Below are positions 16,073 through 23,590 of a stretch of DNA of 64,000 nt, one piece after another. The notes beneath the pieces were generated by a model, which made no database searches, was not told the DNA's origin, and saw only the letters and a list, made by a program, of their open reading frames with translations. A program made the position numbers and the translations under genes. How positions within the stretch are numbered: the stretch's first letter is position 1; the number at the start of each line of letters is the position of its first letter. This stretch comes from Bradyrhizobium sp. 1(2017) (GTDB lineage Bacteria > Pseudomonadota > Alphaproteobacteria > Rhizobiales > Xanthobacteraceae), in the NCBI RefSeq assembly GCF_011602485.2, contig NZ_CP050022.2, forward strand, positions 5,228,001-5,292,000, written 5' to 3'.

Positions 16073-17380
16073 TTAGCCCAACTGAAACACCGCGACCGGC
16101 CGCTCGTAACCGCGCACCTCGACCTCGCCGAGCGCAACGGCGTCGGCGCCGTCGGCGCCCAGCGCCTCGCGAACGGTTGCGGAGATCAGGAGCTGCGAGC
16201 CGAACTCCTTGTTCAGCGCTTCCAGCCGCGAGGCGAAGTTCACGGTATCGCCGATGACAGTGTATTCCTTGCGCCGGGGCGAGCCGATATTGCCGGCGAC
16301 GACCTCGCCGAAATGGATGCCGATGCCGATGCGCAGCGGCCAGCTGGTCTGCGCGTTGATGCGGTCCATCGCAGTCAGCATCTCGCGGCCGGCGGCGACT
16401 GCGCGATGCGCGGCGTCGGCAGCCTCCAGCGGTGCGCCGAACAGCGCGAGAAAGCCATCACCGAGAAACTTGTTCACGATGCCGCCGTGGCGGTCGAGAA
16501 TGTCGACCAGCACGGCGAAGGCGCCGTCGAGCCGGTCGACCACCTCCTGCGGCGTGCGCGACTGCGCACCGGCGGTGAAGCCGCGGAAATCGACGAACAT
16601 CACGGCGACGCGGCGGACGTCGCCCCCGGTGCTGGGCCCCGCCGCCATCAGCCGCTCCACCACCTGCGGCGAGACGTGCTGGCCGAACAGATTGGTCACT
16701 CGGTCGCGCGCGGTGGCCGCCGCAATGCTCGCGGCAAATTGCCGCCGCAGCTGCGCGCCGACGGCGCCGGCGAGCACGCCGCAGATCAGGATGATGATGC
16801 TGCGCACGGCGTGGAAATAAATAAGGGGTTCGTCGCCCTCGCCAGCCGAGTTGTAATACAGCGCGACTCCCAGAAGTCCGGCGGCGGCCACGAAACCCGT
16901 GAATGCGGAGAGCCAGAAATCGAGCCGCAGCGTCGAGAGGATGACGAAGATGAAGTACATCAGCGGCACGGCGAAGCCGAGCGCCTGGGGCGCGCCCATG
17001 GACCGGATTTGCATGACAAGAATCACGGTGGGCAGTGACGTCTCGATCAGCGTGCCGATATAGCGCCGGATCACCGGCAGGTCGCGATCGAGGCGGAGGT
17101 TCTTCCTGATCTGGGTGTGAATCCAGACTTCGAACAGGATGAAGCAGGCCAGAAGGCCGTAGACCTCGATGATCCCCTCCGTCCCGCGCCAGACCCGGTT
17201 CACCACAGCGGGGTCGATCAGGTAGATAGCCGTGAGGAACAACGTCATGCAGCAGCCCGTCATGATCAGCGCTCGCACCCGCAACAGCTCGGTGCGCAGC
17301 ACCTCCCGCGTCAGCTCGCGCTCGAAATCGTCCGATAGCACGGCGTGATGCCGCGTCTTCCTGCTTGCAAACCTGACCAT
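16073..17380 (-). CDS. membrane adenylate/guanylate cyclase (class III)
   Basis: 435 residues. The N-terminal ~200 residues hold six predicted membrane helices grouped in pairs. The C-terminal cyclase domain is complete: VAVMFVDFRGFTAGAQ with the first metal Asp, KFLGDGFLALFGAP with the second, the Lys of RRKEYTVIGDTVNFASRLE that recognises adenine, and the transition-state Asn/Arg region. It is therefore probably an adenylate cyclase, unlike the CHASE2 cyclase at 7913 in which that Lys is replaced. It stands alone, followed by 150 bp without a gene. Confidence 0.9.
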   Translation of the reverse strand: MVRFASRKTRHHAVLSDDFERELTREVLRTELLRVRALIMTGCCMTLFLTAIYLIDPAVVNRVWRGTEGIIEVYGLLACFILFEVWIHTQIRKNLRLDRDLPVIRRYIGTLIETSLPTVILVMQIRSMGAPQALGFAVPLMYFIFVILSTLRLDFWLSAFTGFVAAAGLLGVALYYNSAGEGDEPLIYFHAVRSIIILICGVLAGAVGAQLRRQFAASIAAATARDRVTNLFGQHVSPQVVERLMAAGPSTGGDVRRVAVMFVDFRGFTAGAQSRTPQEVVDRLDGAFAVLVDILDRHGGIVNKFLGDGFLALFGAPLEAADAAHRAVAAGREMLTAMDRINAQTSWPLRIGIGIHFGEVVAGNIGSPRRKEYTVIGDTVNFASRLEALNKEFGSQLLISATVREALGADGADAVALGEVEVRGYERPVAVFQLG

Positions 17381-17390
17381 TCCGCCCCCT

Positions 17391-17472
17391 TGTCATTCCG
17401 GGTCGCGACAAGTCGCGAACCCGGAATCTCGAGATTCCGGGCTCGATGCTAGCGCATCGCCCCGGAATGACA
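17391..17472. repeat. GTCATTCCGGGG-type intergenic palindrome
   Basis: TGTCATTCCGGG at 17391-17402 pairs with CCCGGAATGACA at 17461-17472. A perfect 22-bp palindrome with half-site CCCGGAATCTC is nested at 17420-17441. It lies upstream of the cyclase gene and downstream of the ABC permease gene, both of which run leftward. Confidence 0.85.
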
Positions 17473-17488
17473 TCGAGGATAGTGTGCC

Positions 17489-18652
17489 TCAATCCAGCGT
17501 GCGGCGGAAGCGCGTCACGGCGATGGTCATGGCGAGCAGCATCAGGGCCGCCAGCGCCAGCGTGTCGAAATGAAGGTTCTGCATCGTCGCGCCCTTGAGC
17601 ATGATGGCGCGGACGATGCGCAAATAATGGGTCAGCGGCAGGGCTTCGCCGAGATATTGTGCCCAGGCCGGCATGCCCGCGAACGGAAACATGAAGCCGG
17701 AGAGCAGGATGCTCGGCAAGAAGAACATCATCGACATCTGCATCGCCTGGAGCTGGTTCTGCACCAGGGTCGAGATGGTGTAGCCGATCGACAGATTGGT
17801 GGTGATGAACAGCGTCGAGAGCAGCGCAAGCAGGAACAGGTTACCGAGCAGAGGCACGCCGAACAGGCCGACACCGATGCCGATGATGAGGAAAGCCTGG
17901 AGGAAACCGACCAGGACGTAGGGCACGATCTTGCCGAACATCACCTCGATCGGCTTGATCGGCATCGACAGCAGGCTCTCCATGGTGCCGCGCTCGACCT
18001 CGCGCGTCACCGACAGCGCCGTGAAGATCAGCATGGTCATGGTGAGGATGGTGCCGACCAGCCCCGGCACGATGTTGAGGCTGGAGTCCGCGGCCGGGTT
18101 GTAGCGGGCATGCGCGCGGATCTCGAGCGGCATCTCCGGAGGATCGCCGATGTAGAGATCATGCTTGAGCGCGGTCTGCACCACCATGCCGAGCGAACCG
18201 ATCGCCGAGCTCGCCGCAACCGGATCGGTGGCGTCGGCCGCGACCAGCAGCGCCGGCTTGTCACCGCGCCGCACCGCGCGTTCGAAGCCGCGCGGGATCT
18301 CGACGCCGAACAGCACCTTGCCCGATTTCAGGAGATTGTCGAAATCGTCGACGTCGTGCACTTCGTAGAGGAAGCGGAAATAGGCGGTGTTCTCCAGCGC
18401 CTTCAGGATCGAGCGGGCGAGATCGGAATCCTCCTGAAGCAGCACCGCGCTCGGCAGATTGCGCGGCGTGGTGTTGATGGCATAGCCGAACAGCATGAGC
18501 TGCATCACCGGCAGCATCACGATCATCGCGAACGAGACGCGATCGCGCCTCAGCTGGATGAACTCCTTGATCAGCATCGCATAGGAGCGCTTCCAGAAGC
18601 CGAAGCGTTCCCGGATCTCATGCCTTGGGACTGGCTGATCGGCGGCGCTCAT
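17489..18652 (-). CDS. ABC-2 type transporter permease
   Basis: 387 residues. One N-terminal helix (FAMIVMLPVMQLMLFGYAI) is followed by a large periplasmic domain and then five helices, the layout of the YbhR/YbhS-type ABC-2 permeases. The segment TREVERGTMESLLSMPIKPIEVMFGKI is the conserved coupling region. Its start overlaps the ATP-binding gene stop by four bases, so translation is coupled. With the HlyD adaptor and ATPase it forms a drug or lipid efflux pump. Only one permease gene is present, so it presumably works as a homodimer. Confidence 0.9.
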   Translation of the reverse strand: MSAADQPVPRHEIRERFGFWKRSYAMLIKEFIQLRRDRVSFAMIVMLPVMQLMLFGYAINTTPRNLPSAVLLQEDSDLARSILKALENTAYFRFLYEVHDVDDFDNLLKSGKVLFGVEIPRGFERAVRRGDKPALLVAADATDPVAASSAIGSLGMVVQTALKHDLYIGDPPEMPLEIRAHARYNPAADSSLNIVPGLVGTILTMTMLIFTALSVTREVERGTMESLLSMPIKPIEVMFGKIVPYVLVGFLQAFLIIGIGVGLFGVPLLGNLFLLALLSTLFITTNLSIGYTISTLVQNQLQAMQMSMMFFLPSILLSGFMFPFAGMPAWAQYLGEALPLTHYLRIVRAIMLKGATMQNLHFDTLALAALMLLAMTIAVTRFRRTLD

Positions 18653-19581
18653 TGGAAATTGTCCTTGGAACGGCTCATCAACTCGATGAACACGTCTTCC
18701 AGCGACGGCGACGATTTGTGCCAGTGCAGGCCGCTCTTGTCTTGCCAGGGCGCAATGCTGGCTTCGAGCGCAGCGACGTCACGGCCGGAGACGTGCAGCG
18801 AGGTGCCGAACGGCGCGACCATATCCACGCCGGGCTTGCCGGTGAGCGCGGCCGTGAGCTCGTTCAGCTCGTCGCCCGTCACCGTGTAGGTCGTCAGCGC
18901 GGATCCCGCGATCACCTCCTCCACCGTGCCATGCGTCAGCAGATGGCCGTACGCGATGTAGGCGATCTCGTGGCAGCGCTCGGCCTCGTCCATGTAGTGG
19001 GTCGAGACCAGCACGGTGAGACCATCGGCTGCGAGCGCGTGGATCTCGTTCCAGAAGTCACGCCGCGCCTTTGGATCGACGCCGGCAGTGGGCTCGTCCA
19101 GCAGCAGCAGTTTCGGACTGGGCAGCGTGCAGGCACCCAGCGCCAGCCGCTGCTTCCAGCCGCCGGAGAGTTCGCCCGCAAGCTGCTCCTCGCGCCCCGA
19201 AAGCCCGAGCCGCTTGATCATGTCGCGCGCAGCACCGCGCGGGTCCGTGAGGCCATAGAGCCGGGCGACGAATTCGAGGTTCTCGCGCACCGAGAGATCT
19301 TGATACAGGCTGAAGCGCTGGGTCATGTAGCCGACCAGGCGCTTGATCTTGTCGGCATCGCGCCGGATGTCGTAGCCGAGACAGGTGCCCTCGCCGCTGT
19401 CGGGCGTGAGCAGGCCGCAAAGGATGCGGATGGTCGTGGTCTTGCCCGAGCCATTGGGGCCGAGGAAGCCGTAGATCGAGCCGCGCTTCACCTGCATCGA
19501 CAGATCGTGCACGACCTCGCGGCCTCCGAACGACTTGGTCAGGCCCTTGACGTCGATCGCGATGCCGTTGCCGCCGCTCAT
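18649..19581 (-). CDS. ABC transporter ATP-binding protein (multidrug type)
   Basis: 310 residues from ATG 19581 (MSGGNGIAIDVKGLTK), overlapping the HlyD stop as ATGA. A longer frame upstream overlaps HlyD and is rejected. The Walker A is GFLGPNGSGKTTTIR, the signature is ELSGGWKQRLALG, Walker B is LLLLDEPTAGVDP, and the switch His is in VLVSTHYMDEAERC. The C-terminal ~80 residues (LTTYTVTGDELNELTAAL) form the accessory domain seen in DrrA/YbhF-like ATPases. Energises the permease encoded next. Confidence 0.93.
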   Translation of the reverse strand: MSGGNGIAIDVKGLTKSFGGREVVHDLSMQVKRGSIYGFLGPNGSGKTTTIRILCGLLTPDSGEGTCLGYDIRRDADKIKRLVGYMTQRFSLYQDLSVRENLEFVARLYGLTDPRGAARDMIKRLGLSGREEQLAGELSGGWKQRLALGACTLPSPKLLLLDEPTAGVDPKARRDFWNEIHALAADGLTVLVSTHYMDEAERCHEIAYIAYGHLLTHGTVEEVIAGSALTTYTVTGDELNELTAALTGKPGVDMVAPFGTSLHVSGRDVAALEASIAPWQDKSGLHWHKSSPSLEDVFIELMSRSKDNFQ

Positions 19582-20366
19582 CGCTTGTCCGCCACCGGAG
19601 TCTTTGGATTGAGATAGACGTCGATCGGCTGTCCGACGCGCAGGGCGTCGGGGCGCGAGGGCCGCGCCTGGATCAGATAGACCAGCTTGTTGCGTTCCTC
19701 GAGGCTGTAGATCACGGGCGGCGTGTATTCGGCCGCGGTTGCGATGAAATAGATCTTTGCGGTGAGATCGGCCGCGCAATTGTCGCAACCAACCCGCACG
19801 GTGTCGCCGATCGCAAGCTTCGGCAGCTCGGTCTCCGGCACGAAGAAGCGCAGCTTCATGTTGCCGGGCGGCATGATCGAGAGCACCGGCCGCTGCGCCG
19901 CCACCATCTCGCCCTCGCGGAAATAGATCTGCTGGATGGTGCCGGCAACGGGCGCAAAACCCTTGCGCCGCGCCAGCCGGGTCTGCGACGTCACCACCCG
20001 CGCCTCCGCGACCCGCAGGTCGGAGACGGCGGAATCGAGCGACGCCTGTGTTCCGGAGCCGGTCTTTCTCAGCGACTCCGCGCGATCATGGGTCTGCTGC
20101 GCGTTCGCCAGCGTCGCCTTGGTCTGATTGAGATCGGCAAGCTGGAGGTCGTCGTCGACGGAATAGAGCTGATCGCCGACCTTCACTTCGTCGCCTTCGC
20201 GAATGTTGAGCTTCGTCACCCGGCCTGCTTCGTCCGGGCTGACATAGATCATGTCGGCCTCGACCCAGCCCTGGAAGCCGGGATCGCGCTTCTCCTTGCA
20301 GCCGGCCAGCCCGGTCGCGAGCACGATCGTCAATGCAACACCGAAAATTGCTTGTGACGACCTCAT
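19578..20366 (-). CDS. HlyD-type periplasmic adaptor lipoprotein
   Basis: 262 residues. The N-terminus is a lipoprotein signal with lipobox LAGC (Cys about residue 23). The lipoyl halves GRVTKLNIREGDEVKVGDQLYSVDD and PVAGTIQQIYFREGEMVAAQRPVLSI flank a coiled-coil hairpin (about residues 75-130), followed by a beta-barrel (KLRFFVPETELPKLAIGDTVRV). This is the membrane-fusion subunit of a tripartite efflux system, matching YbhG. It overlaps the TetR gene by four bases and the ATPase by four. No outer-membrane factor is encoded here. Confidence 0.92.
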   Translation of the reverse strand: MRSSQAIFGVALTIVLATGLAGCKEKRDPGFQGWVEADMIYVSPDEAGRVTKLNIREGDEVKVGDQLYSVDDDLQLADLNQTKATLANAQQTHDRAESLRKTGSGTQASLDSAVSDLRVAEARVVTSQTRLARRKGFAPVAGTIQQIYFREGEMVAAQRPVLSIMPPGNMKLRFFVPETELPKLAIGDTVRVGCDNCAADLTAKIYFIATAAEYTPPVIYSLEERNKLVYLIQARPSRPDALRVGQPIDVYLNPKTPVADKR

Positions 20367-21058
20367 GTCGTCCTCCGTTCGCCAAAAATCAAATCGAGAT
20401 GAACGCGCAGCATCTCCTGCGCGTCGAGCGGCGCGTGCCGCGCAAACAGGCTCTGCCAGATCACCGCGATCATCGCGGGCGCGACCAGGATCTGCGGAAA
20501 GCGCGCAAGGTTCTTCTCGCGGATCTCGCCGCGGGCGATGCCGAGCTCGATCAGGGCGCGCATGCCCGCGATCCCGCGCGAGACGACTTCGCGGTAGTAG
20601 AAATCGGCAACGGACGGAAAGCGCGGCCCCTCCGCCACGATCAGGCGCACGAGATCGCCGCGCCTGGTGCCGATGACCTCTTTCAGGAAGTTGCCGGCAA
20701 AGGTCTCGATGAGCTCGCGCACCGTGCCGGTCGGCGGCGGCAGCGCATTCAGCCGCGCCACGACGGGGACGATGACGATGCGCACCAGCTCCTCGAACAT
20801 CGATTCCTTGTCCTTGAAGTGCAGGTAGATCGTGCCCTTGGCGACGCCGGCGCGCTTGGCGATGTCGTCGAGCCGCGTTGCGGCAAAGCCGCGTGCGATG
20901 AACTCCTCCATTGCCGCTTCCACGATCGCTGCCCGCCGCTCCGCGGCACGCGTGGCGCGGTTCGAGGCAGGCACGCCGCCTGCGCCATGGGGCGCATTGC
21001 CTTCCGCGCTGGCGCGATCTGCTGACGACGTGGGGGCTTTGGTCGGCTTCTTGGTCAT
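20363..21058 (-). CDS. TetR family repressor of the efflux operon
   Basis: 231 residues from ATG 21058; the two codons before it start at a TTG. After a 40-residue Ala/Ser/Pro-rich tail comes the TetR helix-turn-helix: RRAAIVEAAMEEFIARGFAATRLDDIAKRAGVAKGTIYLHFKDKESMFEEL. The C-terminal ligand domain is typical in length. It is the first gene of the TetR-HlyD-ATPase-permease operon, the same set as E. coli CecR-YbhGFSR. No Shine-Dalgarno sequence precedes the ATG; a 22-bp palindrome sits there instead, so autorepression is likely. Confidence 0.92.
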   Translation of the reverse strand: MTKKPTKAPTSSADRASAEGNAPHGAGGVPASNRATRAAERRAAIVEAAMEEFIARGFAATRLDDIAKRAGVAKGTIYLHFKDKESMFEELVRIVIVPVVARLNALPPPTGTVRELIETFAGNFLKEVIGTRRGDLVRLIVAEGPRFPSVADFYYREVVSRGIAGMRALIELGIARGEIREKNLARFPQILVAPAMIAVIWQSLFARHAPLDAQEMLRVHLDLIFGERRTT

Positions 21059-21066
21059 GATCAATT

Positions 21067-21088
21067 AATGACTGACTAGTCAGTCATT
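21067..21088. promoter_or_regulatory. 22-bp perfect palindrome, TetR operator
   Basis: The half-site AATGACTGACT at 21067-21077 is followed at once by its exact complement to 21088. It lies eight bases upstream of the TetR ATG, where binding would block transcription of the efflux operon and possibly of the divergent ArsR operon. Length and symmetry match known TetR-family operators. Confidence 0.8.
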
Positions 21089-21134
21089 GTCAAGTCAAGT
21101 GATTGGCGCGGATAAATGAAACAAATTAGCATTG

Positions 21135-21148
21135 ACTAATGCATTAGT
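21135..21148. promoter_or_regulatory. 14-bp palindrome, candidate ArsR-family operator with promoter
   Basis: ACTAATGCATTAGT is a perfect palindrome 18 bp before the ArsR ATG. A TTGACT at 21132-21137 overlaps it, and TAATTA at 21155-21160 follows after 17 bp. If this is the promoter, the message would begin close to the ATG at 21167 and be nearly leaderless, and the regulator would sit on its own promoter. Confidence 0.5.
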
Positions 21149-21166
21149 GTATACTAATTAAACCTC

Positions 21167-21502
21167 ATGATCGAAACTGCTCCAAATCCCGTCACCACCG
21201 TGATGCGCGCCCTCGCCGACCCGACCCGCCGCGCGGTGTTCGAGCGTGTCTTCGAGAGCAAGGAGATCAGCGTCGCCGAGCTCACCCGCGGCAGCGGCGT
21301 GACCCAGGGCGCGATCTCGCAGCACCTAAAATCCCTCAAGCAGGCCGGCCTCGTCGCCGAGCGTGCCGAGGGCCGCAACGTCTACTACCGCGCCGCGCCG
21401 CAAGGGCTCGAGCCCCTGGTCACCTGGATGGACCATTACGGCGTGTTCTGGCGCGAGCGCTTCCAGAACCTGCGTGACCTCTTGAAGGAGATCGATACAT
21501 GA
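21167..21502 (+). CDS. ArsR family transcriptional regulator
   Basis: 111 residues, a lone winged helix: ALADPTRRAVFERVFESKEISVAELTRGSGVTQGAISQHLKSLKQAGLVAERAEGRNVYYRA. It lacks the cysteine metal motif of true arsenic sensors. The end, LEPLVTWMDHYGVFWRERFQNLRDLL, is typical of the ArsR proteins paired with SRPBCC/AHSA1 genes. The next gene starts four bases before this stop (ATGA). It is likely autoregulatory through the upstream palindrome. Confidence 0.92.
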   Translation: MIETAPNPVTTVMRALADPTRRAVFERVFESKEISVAELTRGSGVTQGAISQHLKSLKQAGLVAERAEGRNVYYRAAPQGLEPLVTWMDHYGVFWRERFQNLRDLLKEIDT

Positions 21503-21963
21503 GTGCAGCCGAGTTGAACGCCGAGACAAAGGACATCGTCATCGACGAGGTCTTCCCTCATGCGGTCGAGGTCATCTGGAATGCGTTGACCAGCGCCCAG
21601 CTGATTGCGCGCTGGCTGATGCCGCCGACCGGTTTCGAAGCCGTCGAAGGCAACACATTCACGTTCAAGACCAACCCGGCGGGCGCGTGGGACGGCACGA
21701 TCCATTGCCGCGTTCTGGAGGTCGTCACGAACCGGCGCTTTTCCTATGCCTGGAAGGGCGGCGACGAGGGCAATACCGCCTACGGCTCGGCGCTCGACAC
21801 CGTCGTCACCTGGTCCCTCACGCCGGTCGAGGCAGGCACGCGGGTGCGGGTGGTGCATTCGGGCTTCGTGACGCCGAAGAACGACACCGCTTATCGCGAC
21901 ATGAGCGACGGCTGGGTCAAGGTGCTGCAGCGGCTCGATGCGATCTCGGGCGAAGGCACGTAA
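21499..21963 (+). CDS. SRPBCC (AHSA1/START-like) domain protein
   Basis: 154 residues. Single SRPBCC helix-grip domain: DEVFPHAVEVIWNALTSAQLIARWLMPPTGFEAVEGNTFTF, then WDGTIHCRVLEVVTNRRFSYAW and VTWSLTPVEAGTRVRVVHSGF. The ArsR-AHSA1 pairing is very common in proteobacteria, where the protein is thought to bind a hydrophobic ligand, but the ligand is unknown. Translation is coupled to the ArsR gene by a four-base overlap. Confidence 0.9.
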   Translation: MSAAELNAETKDIVIDEVFPHAVEVIWNALTSAQLIARWLMPPTGFEAVEGNTFTFKTNPAGAWDGTIHCRVLEVVTNRRFSYAWKGGDEGNTAYGSALDTVVTWSLTPVEAGTRVRVVHSGFVTPKNDTAYRDMSDGWVKVLQRLDAISGEGT

Positions 21964-21974
21964 GGAGCATCGTC

Positions 21975-22388
21975 ATGGACAAGCCCTATACCGGCGGCTG
22001 CGCCTGCGGCGCGATCCGCTATTCGATTGCCGGCGAGCCGCTGTTCAGCAATCACTGCCAGTGCCGCGACTGCCAGCGGGAGAGCGGTACCGGCCACGGC
22101 TCGTACGCGACGTTCGCGCGTGCCGGCGTCACGCTGACCGGCGATGCCAAGCATTGGGACATGGTCGCCGACAGCGGCAACGTGAAGACGCGCGGCTTCT
22201 GCGCGCAATGCGGCGTGCCTGTCTATCTGACCTTTGCCGCCATGCCCGACATCTTCACGATCCGCGCCGCGAGCCTCGACGAGCCCGCGCGATACAAGCC
22301 GCAGGTCGTGACGTATACCGCGCGCGGTCATGACTGGGATCGGCTCGATCCCGATCTGCAGACGTTCGAAGGCATGCCCCCGGGGTAG
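21975..22388 (+). CDS. GFA/CENP-V family zinc protein
   Basis: 137 residues from ATG 21975 with TAAGGAG upstream. The zinc ligands of the GFA fold are present: GGCACGAIRY, then NHCQCRDCQRESGTG (CxCxxC), then GFCAQCGVPVY. The founding member was named glutathione-dependent formaldehyde-activating enzyme, but most relatives have no proven reaction. It is the third gene of the ArsR-SRPBCC operon, 11 bp after the second. Confidence 0.9.
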   Translation: MDKPYTGGCACGAIRYSIAGEPLFSNHCQCRDCQRESGTGHGSYATFARAGVTLTGDAKHWDMVADSGNVKTRGFCAQCGVPVYLTFAAMPDIFTIRAASLDEPARYKPQVVTYTARGHDWDRLDPDLQTFEGMPPG

Positions 22389-22398
22389 CCGCGCACTC

Positions 22399-22484
22399 CG
22401 TCATTGCGAGGAGCGAAGCGGCGAAGCAATCCAGAAAACCTCCGCGGCAAGATTCTGGATTGCTTCGCTTCGCCCGCAATGACG
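22399..22484. repeat. GTCATTGCGAG-type intergenic palindrome
   Basis: CGTCATTGCG at 22399-22408 pairs with CGCAATGACG at 22475-22484, and GAAGCAATCCAGAA at 22423 pairs with TTCTGGATTGCTTC at 22453. The same element occurs at 32801-32885. It sits between convergent genes. Confidence 0.88.
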
Positions 22485-22509
22485 ATGCGGAAGCTGTCGG
22501 GCGCGGCCA

Positions 22510-22920
22510 CTAATTATGGAACTTCAGCCCGTCCACGATCTTGTCGATCACCTTGCGCTCGGCGCGGATCGCGATGCCGACGAGATTGAGTTCGGTGCGC
22601 GCCACGCCCCTCACCGCCTCGCGGTTGGCGGCATCATGCGTGGTCTTGAACATATCCTCGGTGTAGACCGCCGGTTTGACGTTGCGGGTGAGCGCGCGAT
22701 CGAGCGCGCGCGACAAGGCCGGACCATCGGCGCCGTAGATCAGGATCGGCTGGCCGATCAACGGATGATATGTCGTACCCGAGGCGTCCTCATAGGGCTC
22801 GCCGATACAGTCGGGAAACGCAGCGGCGATGCCGCTGGTGAGAAAAGACGCGACGTTGAGCTTCTGCCAGGCCTGAAGATCGGTGCGGATCACGACCGCG
22901 ATCTTGGTGTCGAACTGCAT
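22510..22920 (-). CDS. DUF2000 family protein
   Basis: 136 residues from ATG 22920 with GAGGAATTGC upstream. It has the DUF2000 pattern: KIAVVIRTDLQAWQKLNVASFLTSGIA at the N-terminus, GQPILIYGADGPALSRALDRAL in the middle and ARTELNLVGIAIRAERKVIDKIVDGLKFH at the end. The fold resembles peptidyl-tRNA hydrolase II, but no activity is established. It stands alone between two palindromic repeats. Confidence 0.85.
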   Translation of the reverse strand: MQFDTKIAVVIRTDLQAWQKLNVASFLTSGIAAAFPDCIGEPYEDASGTTYHPLIGQPILIYGADGPALSRALDRALTRNVKPAVYTEDMFKTTHDAANREAVRGVARTELNLVGIAIRAERKVIDKIVDGLKFHN

Positions 22921-22933
22921 GCAATTCCTCGAA

Positions 22934-22976
22934 TGTCATTCCTGATGGAGATGCTACGCATCGCCCCGGAATGACA
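22934..22976. repeat. short GTCATTCC-type palindrome
   Basis: TGTCATTCC at 22934-22942 pairs with GGAATGACA at 22968-22976. The middle, GATGCTACGCATCGCCCC, matches the inner end of the copy at 17391-17472, so this looks like a shortened member of that family. Confidence 0.8.
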
Positions 22977-22986
22977 GCAAGCGGAA

Positions 22987-23376
22987 TCAGCCCTTGGCGT
23001 CGCAAGCCCAGGCGCGGATCACGCATTCCTTGCCGCCGTATTTGTAGCATTCGCGCGTGGCGGCATTGAGCGAGGCCGAGATCTTCGGCTTGACGGCATA
23101 CCCATAGGCGCCGCAGGGATTGGCGAGATCGACCGACATCGCGGCGCAGGCGCGCTTCATCGTCACGGTCGTACAATCACCCTTGCATTGCTTCTGCGCC
23201 GCGGCGCGAGCCTCGTGTTCGGCGCCGTAATCAAAGGCTTGGCCATAGGCTCCGCACTTTCCGACCGCGATGGCGCCGGCGGCGTGGGCGTCGGTGATGT
23301 AACGAGCGCCGGAAACACAAACCGACAGCGCAAAGAAAAACATCGCGCAACGGCGCGCGACGACGTTCGAAGCCAT
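22987..23376 (-). CDS. secreted DUF4189 protein
   Basis: 129 residues from ATG 23376 with GGAGGGGC upstream. The signal peptide ends at DAHA. The mature part is the DUF4189 pattern of alternating cysteines and short tyrosine motifs: GAIAVGKCGAYGQAFDYG, QCKGDCTTVTMKRACAAM, NPCGAYGYAV and RECYKYGGKECVIRAWAC. Eight or more mature cysteines suggest disulfides in the periplasm. Members are usually small exported proteins of unknown role. No operon partner. Confidence 0.82.
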   Translation of the reverse strand: MASNVVARRCAMFFFALSVCVSGARYITDAHAAGAIAVGKCGAYGQAFDYGAEHEARAAAQKQCKGDCTTVTMKRACAAMSVDLANPCGAYGYAVKPKISASLNAATRECYKYGGKECVIRAWACDAKG

Positions 23377-23469
23377 GGAAAAGCCCCTCCCCCCAAGGCA
23401 GGTGGGCTCACTCTATGCCGCGGTCGTTTCCAGATGGTGAACGGGTGGTTGAAATCGAGCCGAATGGGA

Positions 23470-23573
23470 GGTGCCGTAGGGTGGGCAAAGGCGCGAAGCG
23501 CCGTGCCCACCATCCATCTCCGCGACTATCGAAAAATGGTGAACACGCTTCGCTTTGCCCACCCTACGGCACC
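23470..23573. repeat. GGTGCCGTAGGGTGGGCAAAG palindromic element
   Basis: A 21-bp arm at 23470-23490 is repeated exactly inverted at 23553-23573. Inside are a smaller hairpin around GGCGCGAAGCGCC and a conserved-looking CCACCATCCATCTC segment. It is a different family from the GTCATT elements and has only this copy in the window. Confidence 0.85.
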
Positions 23574-23590
23574 GTCATTGGACGGCACCT

